From the NCBI GenBank assembly GCA_002370555.1, contig AP014718.1:2542001-2606000 (forward strand): a stretch of DNA of 64,000 bases, given 5' to 3'. Below the pieces are notes generated by a model that worked only from the letters and a program-made list of their open reading frames with translations, had not been told where the DNA came from and did not search any database. Position 1 is the stretch's first letter. Each line of letters opens with the position of its first letter. Origin of the DNA: Arthrobacter sp. Hiyo4 (GTDB taxonomy: Bacteria > Actinomycetota > Actinomycetes > Actinomycetales > Micrococcaceae). This document shows positions 22,595 through 32,222 of the stretch, piece after piece. The translations under genes were made by a program, and so were the position numbers.

Positions 22595-23896
22595 ATGCCA
22601 CAGAATGCCGCAGCCCCGGGAACGTTCAGTCCAGCGCAGGATCACTGGGAGGGACATCCCAAAGGCTCCGCTGCCTACAACAAGATTCTGGCCGGCCTGG
22701 CCTTCGCAGGCGTGGCAACATTCGCACAGCTTTACTCCACCCAGGCGGTCTTGCCGCTCCTGGCGGCAGACCTGAGGGTGACCGCGGCAGAGGCCGCGTT
22801 GACCATTTCGCTGGCCACCGTGGGCCTGGCCATCACCGTCATTCCGTGGTCCTTCCTCGCGGACAGGATCGGCAGGGTCAAGGCCATGGCATGGGGCATC
22901 TCCGCAGCCACTATCCTGGGCCTGCTGGTACCGCTCGCCCCCAACTTCGGCGCCCTGCTTGCCTTGCGGCTGCTGGAAGGCATGGCGCTGGGCGGGATCC
23001 CGGCCATCGCCATCGCCTACCTGAACGAGGAAGTGAACAGGGCCCATGCGGCCATGGCCGCGGGCAGCTACGTTGCCGGCACAACGCTGGGCGGGCTGGC
23101 CGGACGGCTGGTGGCAGGCCCGGCAGGTGAGCTATGGGGCTGGCGCACGGCCGCCCTGGCTGTGTCCCTGCTGGCAACAGTGGCCGCGGTACTCTTCCTG
23201 GTTCTGGTACCGCAGGCGAAGGGATTCACCGCCGCCAGGGCCGCCGGGATGCGAGGTGCCACGGCGACGCTCGGCGGCCATGTGCGCAATCCCCGGCTGC
23301 TGGCGCTCTACATCCAGGCCTTCCTGATGATGGGCGGGTTTGTGGCCGTCTATAACTACCTCGGCTTCCGCCTGTCCGCTGAGCCTTTCACGCTGCCTGC
23401 CACCCTGATCAGCCTGATCTTCCTGGCGTACCTTTCCGGAACGTTTTCTTCCCGCTGGGCCGGCGGGTTGACGGCCAGGTTTGGCCGCAGGAATGTGCTG
23501 CTAGCTGGCATCGCCCTGATGGTGGCCGGGCTGGCGCTGACGCTTACGCAGCTGCTCGCCCTGATCCTTGCCGGCCTGGTGATCTTCACCGGCGGCTTCT
23601 TCGCTGCCCACAGCATCGGCGCAGGCTGGAGCGGAAGCATCGCCACCACCGGCCGCGCCCAGGCATCGTCGCTCTACAACCTGGCCTATTACCTGGGCTC
23701 GAGCGTCATCGGCTGGGCGGGCGGACTGGTGTTCCAGTCCCTCGGCTGGACCGCGCTTGCCGTGGCAATTATGGCCCTGGCGTGCATCACGGCGGTGACA
23801 GTCGCCGTCGTACATCCCCGGGCGAACGACGAAACGGCACGGCCGCCACACAAGGGCAGGCGGAAGCCGCGCGGTTGTAGAACTATCCGCCATTAG
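22595..23896 (+). CDS. MFS transporter, YnfM-like exporter family
   Basis: 12-helix major facilitator. Motif A DRIGRVKAMAWG between helices 2 and 3, acidic pattern EGMALGGIPAIAIAYLNEE in helix 4-5, and the second half repeat ARFGRRNVLLAG. The opening AGLAFAGVATFAQLYSTQAVLP is typical of the YnfM/inner-membrane transport family (arabinose/multidrug-type exporters). ATG 22595 chosen; an in-frame start at 22559 lies in the regulatory spacer. 433 residues, intact. Substrate not predictable. Confidence 0.85.
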   Translation: MPQNAAAPGTFSPAQDHWEGHPKGSAAYNKILAGLAFAGVATFAQLYSTQAVLPLLAADLRVTAAEAALTISLATVGLAITVIPWSFLADRIGRVKAMAWGISAATILGLLVPLAPNFGALLALRLLEGMALGGIPAIAIAYLNEEVNRAHAAMAAGSYVAGTTLGGLAGRLVAGPAGELWGWRTAALAVSLLATVAAVLFLVLVPQAKGFTAARAAGMRGATATLGGHVRNPRLLALYIQAFLMMGGFVAVYNYLGFRLSAEPFTLPATLISLIFLAYLSGTFSSRWAGGLTARFGRRNVLLAGIALMVAGLALTLTQLLALILAGLVIFTGGFFAAHSIGAGWSGSIATTGRAQASSLYNLAYYLGSSVIGWAGGLVFQSLGWTALAVAIMALACITAVTVAVVHPRANDETARPPHKGRRKPRGCRTIRH

Positions 23897-24001
23897 ATGG
23901 CACGTGTGTCTGGCGATTGTTCGGCAGGGATGGTGGCGTCCCGGGGTGATCAACAGGAATCCGGCGTCTAGGATGAACTGACGGACATTCAAGGAGATTC
24001 C

Positions 24002-24505
24002 ATGAGCAGCAACCCAAAAAGCAACCGGCCGGGCAGCCACTTCGAGCCGCTGGATGCCATCGATGAACGGCTTCTGGCCGCCTTGGTGGACGATGCGCGG
24101 ATCTCCAACAAGCAGTTGGCGGAACTGGTAGGCATTGCACCGTCCACCGCGCTCATGCGGACCCGCACATTGTCCGAACGCGGCATTGTCCAGGGATTTG
24201 AGGCGAAGCTCAGCCTCTCGGCCATCGGCAGGTCCGTCCAGGCGCTTGTGGCCGTCCGGTTGCGGGCCCACGACAGGGACCAGATCGACCGCTTTACAGC
24301 CCGCGTTCCGCACCTGCCCGCGGTCCTCTCCACCTTCCACACGTCAGGCTCCGTGGATTACCTGCTGCACATCGCCGTTGCCAGCACTGAGGACCTGCGG
24401 GACTGGGTCCTGGACAATCTCGCCACCGACCCCGTAGTGGGCCACACCGAGACCACCCTCGTCTTTGAGCACATCCAGGGGAACCAAGGCCCGCTGCCGG
24501 ACTAG
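24002..24505 (+). CDS. Lrp/AsnC family transcriptional regulator
   Basis: 167 residues. N-terminal HTH (LDAIDERLLAALVDDARISNKQLAELVGIAPSTALMRTRTL) and C-terminal RAM/AsnC ligand domain (VLSTFHTSGSVDYLLHIAVAS). AAGGAG upstream of ATG 24002. Convergent with the MFS gene at 24514. Intact. Confidence 0.92.
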   Translation: MSSNPKSNRPGSHFEPLDAIDERLLAALVDDARISNKQLAELVGIAPSTALMRTRTLSERGIVQGFEAKLSLSAIGRSVQALVAVRLRAHDRDQIDRFTARVPHLPAVLSTFHTSGSVDYLLHIAVASTEDLRDWVLDNLATDPVVGHTETTLVFEHIQGNQGPLPD

Positions 24506-24513
24506 GCTGTCTG

Positions 24514-25740
24514 CTACAGCGCCGCCCGAAGCGTGACGGCGGACAGCGCCAGTGCGGCGGCGCTGCACAGCGCTACGAAGCCCGCGACCGCCGTCGGCAG
24601 CCCGAACACCGCGGTTGCCCAGCCCAGCCCGATGACCGGTACGGCGCTGCCCAGGTACGTGATGACATAAACCGTGCTGATGACCTGGGCGTGCTGTGAC
24701 GATTCCACTTTGGCAGCCACATCATTGAAGACCGTCCGGAAGGCGACCCCCTGGCCGAGTCCTGCACAGACGCTGGCACCGGCCAGCAGCAGCGGACTGC
24801 TCCAGGCGGCCGCTGCAGCCAGGAGCAGCACCGAGGCTCCCAGGACCGCCAGCCCCACGGGCACTACAAAGCGGCCCCGCACCGACAGCACCTGGCTCAG
24901 GGCGGAGGCGGCCAGCGTCATCCCGGCCAGGGCGCCGATCAACGGCCGTGAATCGGTCTGAATGATCGGGGCGAAATAGGCTGGTGCCAGCGACAGGCAA
25001 AATCCAAAGACGGAGAAGCTGAGGAAGCCGACGGCGGCCGCAAGCCAGAAAGCGCCCCTCGCCTCGGTGGATACCGAAGGCCGCCGGGAGCCAGGACCAG
25101 GACGGGCCGCCGGCCGACCGGAGGCTTGATGGCCGGCCGGGCCTGAAGCAGGTATAGCGGCACCAGCATTGCCGCCAGGACGAGCGCGTGAACGTAGTAC
25201 GGGGCGGTTGTGGGCCCGGCAGCAGCGACAGCAGGCCGCCGATGACCGGACCGGCTGCCACCCTCCCGCCGTCGCCAGCAGGGTGAAACGGGTGGCCCAC
25301 TCCGGCCGGGTCGGGAGCAGTTCCCGCAGCGCGGCTGCGCTGGCGCCCGTGGCCAGGGCAACGGCTACACCCTGAAGGGCCCGTCCGGCAGAGAGCACCA
25401 CGAGGTTTTCGGCCTGCGAGAAGACCCAACTGCCCGCCAGTCCGGCGAGTACAGCCAGGATGAGCGCCGCCCGTCGGCCGATGTGATCCGACCAGTGCCC
25501 GGCAAGCATCAGCGTTACCACCAGGGCCAGGACATAGCTGGCAAAGGCCGCAGTGACGCCGAGTGCCGAGAGGCCAAGGTTTGCCTGGAGCAGCGGATAC
25601 AGGGGCGTGGCCAGGTTCGCACCGACCAGCAAGGTGAAGATGACGGCGCCGGCCATCACCAGCCGTGCGGTGGTGGATGCATCCCAGCCCTGGCGCCCGG
25701 CGGTGGCGGGACGCATGCGGAGTTCATTGAAGACTGTCAT
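24514..25740 (-). CDS. MFS transporter (three compensating frame breaks)
   Basis: Major facilitator with motif A GHWSDHIGRRAALI and N-terminal VIFTLLVGANLATPLYPL. Although the frame is open end to end, residues translated from about 25090-25270 are nonsense: the true helices (VAAGPVIGGLLSLLPG, then TTAPYYVHALVLAAMLVPLYLLQARPA) are in the other two frames. Three single-base losses therefore cancel out. Start ATG 25740 (MTVFNEL), not the upstream 25857. Divergent from an Lrp regulator at 25827, which may control it. Confidence 0.82.
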   Translation of the reverse strand: MTVFNELRMRPATAGRQGWDASTTARLVMAGAVIFTLLVGANLATPLYPLLQANLGLSALGVTAAFASYVLALVVTLMLAGHWSDHIGRRAALILAVLAGLAGSWVFSQAENLVVLSAGRALQGVAVALATGASAAALRELLPTRPEWATRFTLLATAGGWQPVRSSAACCRCCRAHNRPVLRSRARPGGNAGAAIPASGPAGHQASGRPAARPGPGSRRPSVSTEARGAFWLAAAVGFLSFSVFGFCLSLAPAYFAPIIQTDSRPLIGALAGMTLAASALSQVLSVRGRFVVPVGLAVLGASVLLLAAAAAWSSPLLLAGASVCAGLGQGVAFRTVFNDVAAKVESSQHAQVISTVYVITYLGSAVPVIGLGWATAVFGLPTAVAGFVALCSAAALALSAVTLRAAL

Positions 25741-25826
25741 TGGCGCTGCCTTGGCGTCGACCGGGGAGGGAGGTCCTTGTGGGAAGCCGCCCCGGGGGAA
25801 ATTGATACCTATAGAATGCTTCAGAG

Positions 25827-26444
25827 GTGACCGTTTTGGCGCTTGTTCGTGGAACAATTGAGCAAAATACGCAATTTTTTACGGCGCCAATAACCGAAAG
25901 TGACAGTTTGCCAACTCTTGATCCCACTGACCTGAAGATCCTCCTGGAACTCATCCACGATCCCCGCATCCAGATCGGCGAATTAGCCGAGGCGCTGGGG
26001 ATTGCGCGTAACACAGCGCAGTCGCGGGTCCGGCGCCTGCTCCGGGCCGGAGTCCTGCACGACGGCGGCCGCGAGATCGACCTCGAGGCCGTGGGGTACG
26101 ACGTCGTCGCCTTCGTCACGATCGAAGTGACGCACCGGGAACTGGACGGAGTTGTGGGCGCCCTCCGGCTGCTCCCCCAAGTCCTGGAGGTCCATGAGAT
26201 CTCGGGTCGGGGTGACGTGTGGTGCCGTGTGGTGGCCACCGATACGCACAACCTGCAGTCCGCCCTCCGCCAGATCCTCCGCATCAAGGGCGTCATCCGG
26301 ACCGAAACTGTCCTGGCTCTCCACACCCATATTCCTTACCGGACCGAACCCCTGATCAGGCGCCTCGCACAGGCCGCGACCGGCACCCCAACACGGCCCA
26401 GGCAATTGTCCGAGCGCGGCGGCGGGCCTGCCGAAGGCAGTTAG
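25827..26444 (+). CDS. Lrp/AsnC family transcriptional regulator
   Basis: 205 residues, GTG start. HTH in LDPTDLKILLELIHDPRIQIGELAEALGIARNTAQSRVRRL, AsnC ligand domain with VHEISGRGDVWCRVVATDTHNLQ. The C-terminal ~30 residues are low-complexity. Divergent from the MFS gene by 86 bp. A later GTG or TTG could be the true start, because residues before LDPTD are poorly conserved in the family. Confidence 0.9.
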   Translation: MTVLALVRGTIEQNTQFFTAPITESDSLPTLDPTDLKILLELIHDPRIQIGELAEALGIARNTAQSRVRRLLRAGVLHDGGREIDLEAVGYDVVAFVTIEVTHRELDGVVGALRLLPQVLEVHEISGRGDVWCRVVATDTHNLQSALRQILRIKGVIRTETVLALHTHIPYRTEPLIRRLAQAATGTPTRPRQLSERGGGPAEGS

Positions 26445-26453
26445 GATTCGAGC

Positions 26454-26879
26454 ATGGATTGGCTTTCGCATATTTCACAGATCAACTGGCTCGCCGTGGC
26501 GCTGGCCTTCATTGCGAGCATGGCCATGGGCTTTGTCTGGTACCTGCCGGCCGTGCTGGGCAAGCGGTGGATGGCCGCCATTGGAAAGACTGAAGAGGAC
26601 CTCAAGAACATCAGCGGCGGCGCGGGCATCTGGGTTCCCATGATGGTCACCGCCGCCCTGACCGCCGTCCTGCTGGCTGTCCTGATCAGCAAGCTGGGCC
26701 TGGGCAACGCGGCGGCCGGCGGCTTGTTCGCCCTGTTGCTCGGGCTGGTGTTCCGCGCCGGCGGGCACGTCATCCATAACGGGTTCGCTGGCCGCCCGAG
26801 AACAGTCACCCTGATCGATTCCGGACACGACCTGCTCGCCATGACGGTGGCCGGCGTAATCATCGGGGCAATGTCCTGA
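26454..26879 (+). CDS. DUF1761 membrane protein
   Basis: 141 residues with four membrane helices; INWLAVALAFIASMAMGFVWYLP and GKRWMAAIGKTEEDL match the DUF1761 pattern (short helix, WY, W, then three helices). Function unknown. One base separates its TGA from the GTG of the corA gene, so the two are probably co-transcribed. Confidence 0.8.
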   Translation: MDWLSHISQINWLAVALAFIASMAMGFVWYLPAVLGKRWMAAIGKTEEDLKNISGGAGIWVPMMVTAALTAVLLAVLISKLGLGNAAAGGLFALLLGLVFRAGGHVIHNGFAGRPRTVTLIDSGHDLLAMTVAGVIIGAMS

Positions 26880-26880
26880 C

Positions 26881-27874
26881 GTGACCATCATCGACAATGC
26901 CGTCTACGTGGACGGCGTCCGCAGCGCGGAACCGGAGAGCCTGGAACAGACCTTCGAGACGCTCGCCGAGCACGGGGGCATGGCCTGGATCGGGCTGTAC
27001 CGGCCACGGCGGCGGAAATGACGGCCGTTGCCACCGAATTCGGGTTGCACGCCCTGGCGGTAGAGGACGCCATCTCGGCGCACCAGCGGCCCAAGCTTGA
27101 ACGCTACGAGGACAACCTCTTTACGGTGCTCCGCCCGGCGCGGTACCTGGACGCCACCGAGACCGTGGAGTTCGGCGAGCTGCACTTCTTCACCGGCCGG
27201 AATTTCGTGGTCACCATCCGCCATGCCGAAATGGCCGGCGTCGCCCGGGTGAGGCGCCGTCTGGAGGCCGGCCCGACCTGCTCCGACACGGCCCGGAGGC
27301 CGTCCTCTACGCGCTGCTGGACCTGGTGGTGGATGACTACGCACCGGTGGTGGCCGGGCTGGAAAACGACATTGACGAGATCGAGGACCAGCTCTTCAGC
27401 GGGGACACCACCGTCTCCCGCCGCATCTATGAACTGGCCCGCGAAGTGATCCAGTTCCAGCGCGCCATCCATCCCCTGCCGGAGATGATGCAGCAGCTCA
27501 AGCGGGGCTTTGAAAAGTACGGCGTGGACTCTGAACTGCAGCACAGCCTGCGGGACGTCGAGGACCATGTGGAGAGAGTCATCTCGCGCGCCGACTCATT
27601 CCGTGATCTGTTGCAGAACGCCCTTACGCTGGACGGAACCCTGACCGCCAACCGGCAGAACCAGGCCAGCGCTGAACAGAACGAACAGGTGAAGAAGATC
27701 TCCTCCTGGGCGGCGATCTTCTTTGCACCGTCCTTCGTGGCCGGCGTCTACGGAATGAACTTCGACCACATGCCCGAACTCCACTGGGCCCTTGGCTACC
27801 CGATGGCCATCGCGCTGATGGCGGGCACCGCAGGCCTGATGTACGCCATTTTCAAGAGGAAAGGCTGGCTGTAG
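26881..27874 (+). CDS. corA: CorA-family magnesium/cobalt transporter (two frame breaks)
   Basis: GTG start right after the DUF1761 stop. Cytoplasmic alpha/beta domain (LEQTFETLAEHGGMAWIGLY, LHALAVEDAISAHQRPKLERYEDNLF), long stalk helix, then the two pore helices with the signature VYGMNFDHMPEL (GMN motif) and a basic C-terminus FKRKGWL. Breaks near 27003 and 27268 each need one base. Repaired length about 332 residues. As a pentamer it imports Mg2+. Confidence 0.9.
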
Positions 27875-27911
27875 GGCCGGCCGCTGCTACGTCCCAGGGC
27901 TCCGCCGAGCC

Positions 27912-29507
27912 TCAGGCGACGTGGAGTTCCACGCTCCCGTGGCCTGAGGCTGCAGCGCTGAATACCAGCCGGCGGTTGGCGATCTTGTCGGTGAAGAAGC
28001 GGTCGTGGCTGACCACCACCACTGCTCCCGGGAAATGCAGCAGGGCGCGTTCCATAACCTGGGTACTGGAGAGGTCCAGGTGGTTGGTAGGCTCATCCAG
28101 CAGCAGCACCGAAGCACCCGAGAGCAGGCATTGGGCCATGGCCACACGGGCGCGCTGGCCGCCTGAGAGGTTGCCGATCTTTTGCTTGAGATCAGCTTCG
28201 GAGAACTGGAACATGGCAAGGAACCTGTTCACCGACTTCTTCGTCGCAGTCAGGGCCAGGCTGTCAGGCATTGCGTTGACAGCATGGGTGACCGTGTCCT
28301 CGTCGTCCAGTTCTTCCAGGACCTGGTTGTAGGAGACCATTCCGGCGCCCTTGGCCCAGGCCACGCTGCCTGAATCGGCCGGCTCTTCGCCGGTGAGCGC
28401 CCGGAGCAATGTGGTCTTGCCGCTGCCGTTGGACCCGATGACGGCGATCCGGTTACCGCGCCCGATCTCGAAAGTGAGGCCGCTGAACAGCGTCCTGCCG
28501 CCATAGGCCTTGCTCAGGGATTCCACCCGGCACAGGACGTCCTTGACGTACAGACCGCCGTAGATCTCCGTAATGATCTGGTCTACCGGCCGGGGAGCCC
28601 GGGACTTCTTGATCCTCGCCAGCTGGTTTGCGAGTCCCTTGCCGGCCGCCTTGGCCGCTTCCCGCCGGTCGGAGATGCCTTCGGCCTCGAAGGCCAGCAG
28701 CTCGGACTCGTGAACGAACTGGCTCTCCAGGCTCTTGAGCTTGAACTGCTTCGCCACCACGTATTCGGCGAAGTTTCCCGGATATTCGTGGAGGTGGAAG
28801 TTCTCCACTTCGATGATCCGGGTGACAACGGCGTCCAGGAACTTCCGGTCGTGCGAGACGATGATCGCAGCGCCCTTGAAGGTCCGGAACCAGCCTTCGA
28901 GCCATTCGACGCCGGCCACGTCGAGGTAGTTGGTGGGTTCATCCAGCAGGAGGACATCCGGGGCTTCCAGCAGGATCTTTGCCAGCGCTGCCCGGTTCCG
29001 CCAGCCGCCGGAGAGTTCGTCGATGGCGCAGGTGCGGTGGTGGTCGCTGAAGCCGAGGGTGGTGAGCACTTTGTCGATGCTGCGCTGGTACTCCCAGCCG
29101 TCCAGCCGGTCCATCGCCTCAAAAAGTTCGGACTGGCGGTGGATCAGTTCATCCAGCCGTGCCGCGTCCGAGGAGTCGGCGGCGATGTCCGTGTCGATGC
29201 TGGCCAGCTCGGCCTCGATCTCTTTCACGTGGGCGAACAAGCCGTCAAGGACCTCCGCGATGGTGGATTCGCCGTTCAGCTCGGAGAACTGGGAGAAGTA
29301 CGCGGCCTTTATTCCGAGCCCGACGGCGACAGTCCCGGAGTCGGGAGCCACCTGGCCCTGGATCAGCTTCAGGATGGTGGACTTGCCCGAACCGTTCTTG
29401 CCGATCAGGCCAACCCTGTCCCCGGCTTCAAGCTTGAAAAAGGCTTCGCGGAGCACCTGGGTTTTGTCAAAGCTCACGTTGACGTCGTTCAGCCGGATCA
29501 AACTCAT
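27912..29507 (-). CDS. ABC-F family ATP-binding protein
   Basis: Soluble duplicated ABC protein, 531 residues, no membrane domain. Two Walker A motifs (GKNGSGKST, GSNGSGKTT), two signatures (LSGGWRNRAALA, LSGGQRARVAMA) and two DEPTN boxes (LLLDEPTNYLD, LLLDEPTNHLD), with a charged linker. ABC-F proteins act on the ribosome (Etta/Uup types or antibiotic protection); which subgroup this is cannot be decided by eye. Intact. It is the last chromosomal gene before the island boundary. Confidence 0.92.
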   Translation of the reverse strand: MSLIRLNDVNVSFDKTQVLREAFFKLEAGDRVGLIGKNGSGKSTILKLIQGQVAPDSGTVAVGLGIKAAYFSQFSELNGESTIAEVLDGLFAHVKEIEAELASIDTDIAADSSDAARLDELIHRQSELFEAMDRLDGWEYQRSIDKVLTTLGFSDHHRTCAIDELSGGWRNRAALAKILLEAPDVLLLDEPTNYLDVAGVEWLEGWFRTFKGAAIIVSHDRKFLDAVVTRIIEVENFHLHEYPGNFAEYVVAKQFKLKSLESQFVHESELLAFEAEGISDRREAAKAAGKGLANQLARIKKSRAPRPVDQIITEIYGGLYVKDVLCRVESLSKAYGGRTLFSGLTFEIGRGNRIAVIGSNGSGKTTLLRALTGEEPADSGSVAWAKGAGMVSYNQVLEELDDEDTVTHAVNAMPDSLALTATKKSVNRFLAMFQFSEADLKQKIGNLSGGQRARVAMAQCLLSGASVLLLDEPTNHLDLSSTQVMERALLHFPGAVVVVSHDRFFTDKIANRRLVFSAAASGHGSVELHVA

Positions 29508-29576
29508 TGATGGTGTCCAATCCAGTGCTAGCTAACTGCGGGCCTGGGAAACACGGTTCTGGCCAGACAGATGATG

Positions 29577-29612
29577 TGTGGAGCTAAGGAGATTCGAACT
29601 CCTGACCTCTTC
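29577..29612. repeat. Left attachment site: 36-bp copy of the tRNA-Ala 3' half
   Basis: Identical over 36 bp to 60937-60972, in the same orientation. The copy covers the T-arm and acceptor 3' strand plus part of the anticodon stem of a tRNA-Ala, but the D-arm and 5' half are absent, so it is not a tRNA gene. This is what remains when an element integrates into the 3' end of a tRNA gene. Confidence 0.88.
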
Positions 29613-30205
29613 TCAGAGGCCAGTGTATTTCATTGGTTGCCAAGGGTGGGTGCTGTGCTGATAATCCGCTGAATCTAGGCGTTTCTGATGTGATGGATAC
29701 TCGCTGACATATCAGCGCTTTTCATTATTTCCGTGTGGTAAACGTGTGACGCATCTAAGCGGCTCTTCGGAGCTCGTCAGGAGTCCATCATCCATCCGCA
29801 ACGTGAACCATCGGATGGAGCCAGATCCAGGCCATCCTGACAAATCCTCATGTCCAGGAACTCAGGATTAGCGCTTTTACTGGTTCTCATCGGTTTCCAT
29901 TGGACACCGATACCCCGTAAATCCCAAGCCCAGCGCCCCAATATCGCCAGGGATCCTGCGGCCCGCGGCACGGGCGCCGGCGCTTCGCCCACCGGAGGCA
30001 ACGAAGCGGATTGAAAGGCAATGATCAGCCGGAACCAACCTTCCCTCGGCGACGGAGGATCGCCATCACCACTGGTTGACGTTGTCTTTCTCCCTCGTGG
30101 CCCACAATTGCGCGGCTGTGTAATCGTTTAACGTCCAGCGTTTAAACGTTGATATTGGGGACGTCAAAGGACGTTTGGGGAGGCCGGCAAGGAGCGTGAA
30201 TACAC
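29613..30205. other. Island left edge without recognisable gene
   Basis: About 590 bp. Only one short open frame occurs (74 codons, minus strand, 29777-30001) and it matches nothing I recognise. An integrase would be expected beside this attachment site and no tyrosine-recombinase motif is visible in any frame. Near its right end lies a CGTTTAAACG palindrome in front of the truncated GH13 gene. Confidence 0.6.
30139..30148. promoter_or_regulatory. CGTTTAAACG palindrome, candidate operator
   Basis: Perfect 10-bp palindrome, extended to CAG-CGTTTAAACG-TTG, 57 bp before the GH13 fragment. The same 10-mer recurs at 33340-33349 upstream of the ManA gene. LacI-type sugar repressors use palindromes of this size; the link is inferred. 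Confidence 0.5.
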
Positions 30206-30508
30206 ATGTACGAGCAGAATACGAACAACGTGATGAGCATTGGGGCATCTACCGACGGCTCGCCGCGGCCTGAATGGTTGGCGGACGCCGTCATCTACGA
30301 GATTTATCCCCAATCGTTCGCAGATTCGAACGGCGACGGTATTGGGGCCGATAAAGCCACTGAAGGCTCCGAGGGTGGACTAAGACTTATGTTCCATCCA
30401 TCCGTCCATCCGTCCATCCGGAGCATGAAACCCGTGGAGAGGCGGGCGTTCCGAGGTCTCCAAATGCTGGATTTGCCAGAACGATTAGAGTCCGAGGAGT
30501 CCCCCTGA
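30206..30508 (+). pseudogene. Truncated GH13 alpha-glucosidase/amylase N-terminus
   Basis: The first ~48 codons end with PEWLADAVIYEIYPQSFADSNGDGIG, the opening of GH13 oligo-1,6-glucosidase/trehalose-synthase enzymes. After GIGA (about 30349) similarity stops, just before the expected DLPGI, and the frame runs on for 50 unrelated codons. The catalytic barrel is missing, so this is a stump left by deletion or rearrangement. Confidence 0.75.
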
Positions 30509-30685
30509 TTCAGCCAGAATTGCGTTCGGGTGAACAATTACAACGTTGGGCACAGACGAAGTTCGAACCGAGCCAGACGGCAGAGCCCCCGAATCGCCTC
30601 GACACTAAATTTTGGACCGCGTCGCCGCTTCTATCGCTGCTCATCACCCCTCCCTGGCCACGGAGGGGTAGCTGCTCGCTTTACA

Positions 30686-32098
30686 TCATTTGGTCGAGTA
30701 GAGCGCGTACTGAGCCCGGATCAGCGGACGATAGTCCCGTTTCGGAGCAGCGACTACCTCAACCGGCCAGTCTGGGCGAGTGCCCGTCAACGCCCACGCC
30801 GCCTGCACTGCGGCGCCCGCCGCGACATACTCTCCCGGTTTTGGAACGATCACACTTGCATCAAAGACTTGTGATGCTATGACCTGGACGGCCAGGTTTT
30901 GAGCAGCTCCGCCGGTGAGGAGCACGCGGTTTTCCCTGACACCAACCGCCCGCAGGGCGTCCAGGCCCGCAGCCAATCCAGATAGCATCCCTTCGATGGC
31001 CGCACGCGCAAGATTGGGGCGAGTGGCAGAGGAGATAGTCAGACCATGTACGCTGGCCATGGAATTCGGCAAGTTTGGTGTCCGTTCGCCCGCAAAATAG
31101 GGAACGAGGACGACGCCACCTGCCCCTGGCTCAGCCATTAGCGCGAGCTCCCCCGCACTTTGGTTATCCACCCCAAGAAGCTCTGCCACTGAACCCATCA
31201 CCCTCGCAGCATTGAGAGTGGCGACAAGTGGCAGCGACAGGCCGCTGGCATCGGCGAACCCTGCAACGGTGCCGGTAGCATCTCCACTAGGAGCGTCCGT
31301 AACAGCGAAGACGGTTCCGCTCGTGCCTATCGAGACGACCACATCCCCGGAAGTGACCCCAAGCCCCAGCGCAGCCCCAGCGTTATCACCACACCCTGCA
31401 GCTACGATGAGTCCCGCCGGGGTGAGCCCTGCGTGCTCTTGCGGTGCGAGCACGACTGGGCGTATGGCATCGTGACCAAGCGCCTTTACAAACAGCTCCG
31501 TGTCGTATCTGCCCGTGACCCCGTCCCAATACCCGGTCCCGCTTGCGTCTGAACGATCTGTCGTTAGCGCGGCTAAAACGGGCCCTAGCCGGCTGGCGTG
31601 CTTTGGTCCGTACCCTAGGAACCTCCAGGTCAGCCAGTCATGCGGCAACGCGACCGCCGCCACGCGCACAGCGTGTTCTGGCTCGGCATCCCGCAACCAT
31701 CGCAGTTTCGTAGAGGTAAACGATGCCACGGGAACGGAGCCTGTTCGACGAGCAAGCTCCTCTGCCCCGAACTCCGCAATAAGATCAGCGGCCGCACCCG
31801 CCGAACGCGTGTCATTCCACAGAAGCGCCGGCCTGATCACTTCCCCGTTCAGGTCGAGGAGGACCATTCCATGCTGCTGGCCGCTGATCGAGATCGCAAC
31901 GACGTCATTGAGACCTCCAGCCTCGGCGATGGCGGCCTGCAACGCTTCCCACCAGTTTTCAGGGTCCACTTCCGTTCCCCCCGGGTGCGGGGCCCTACCC
32001 TGACGAATTATCACACCCGTCTCTAAGTCCCGAATGGCAATCTTACAGCTCTGCGTCGAAGAGTCGACGCCGGCTACGAGGGCATGACGGCCTTTCAT
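30686..32098 (-). CDS. xylB: FGGY-family carbohydrate kinase, xylulokinase-like
   Basis: 470 residues, intact. N-terminal FGGY domain: VAGVDSSTQSCKIAIRD, ISISGQQHGMVLLD with the catalytic-loop pattern, LLWNDTRSA. C-terminal domain: VVSIGTSGTVFAV and the ATP loop VLLTGGAAQNLAVQVIASQVF. The SGQQHGMV and WNDTR motifs favour xylulokinase over glycerol or ribulokinase. ATG at 32098 rather than 32236 because family similarity starts at VAGVDSS. Downstream of the ManA-like gene by 124 bp and probably in one transcript. Confidence 0.85.
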   Translation of the reverse strand: MKGRHALVAGVDSSTQSCKIAIRDLETGVIIRQGRAPHPGGTEVDPENWWEALQAAIAEAGGLNDVVAISISGQQHGMVLLDLNGEVIRPALLWNDTRSAGAAADLIAEFGAEELARRTGSVPVASFTSTKLRWLRDAEPEHAVRVAAVALPHDWLTWRFLGYGPKHASRLGPVLAALTTDRSDASGTGYWDGVTGRYDTELFVKALGHDAIRPVVLAPQEHAGLTPAGLIVAAGCGDNAGAALGLGVTSGDVVVSIGTSGTVFAVTDAPSGDATGTVAGFADASGLSLPLVATLNAARVMGSVAELLGVDNQSAGELALMAEPGAGGVVLVPYFAGERTPNLPNSMASVHGLTISSATRPNLARAAIEGMLSGLAAGLDALRAVGVRENRVLLTGGAAQNLAVQVIASQVFDASVIVPKPGEYVAAGAAVQAAWALTGTRPDWPVEVVAAPKRDYRPLIRAQYALYSTK

Positions 32099-32222
32099 TT
32101 CTTTGTCTGAGGTTGGCGTTCGGATTGTTCTGGTCGACTGTTTTACGGAATGCGGCGGCTGGTAGGGAGGGCTGTCTGAGGGGCGAAACTGTGGACACAA
32201 TCGACAGAGGTCCGAGCACGGG

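Noticed and set aside
29577..29612. A second tRNA gene at the left attachment site
   Set aside because: Only the 3' half is present; no D-arm or 5' acceptor strand follows, so it cannot fold as a tRNA.
29777..30001. A 74-codon minus-strand frame as an integrase remnant
   Set aside because: Integrases are expected here, but no R..H..R..Y motif or other recombinase feature is present.
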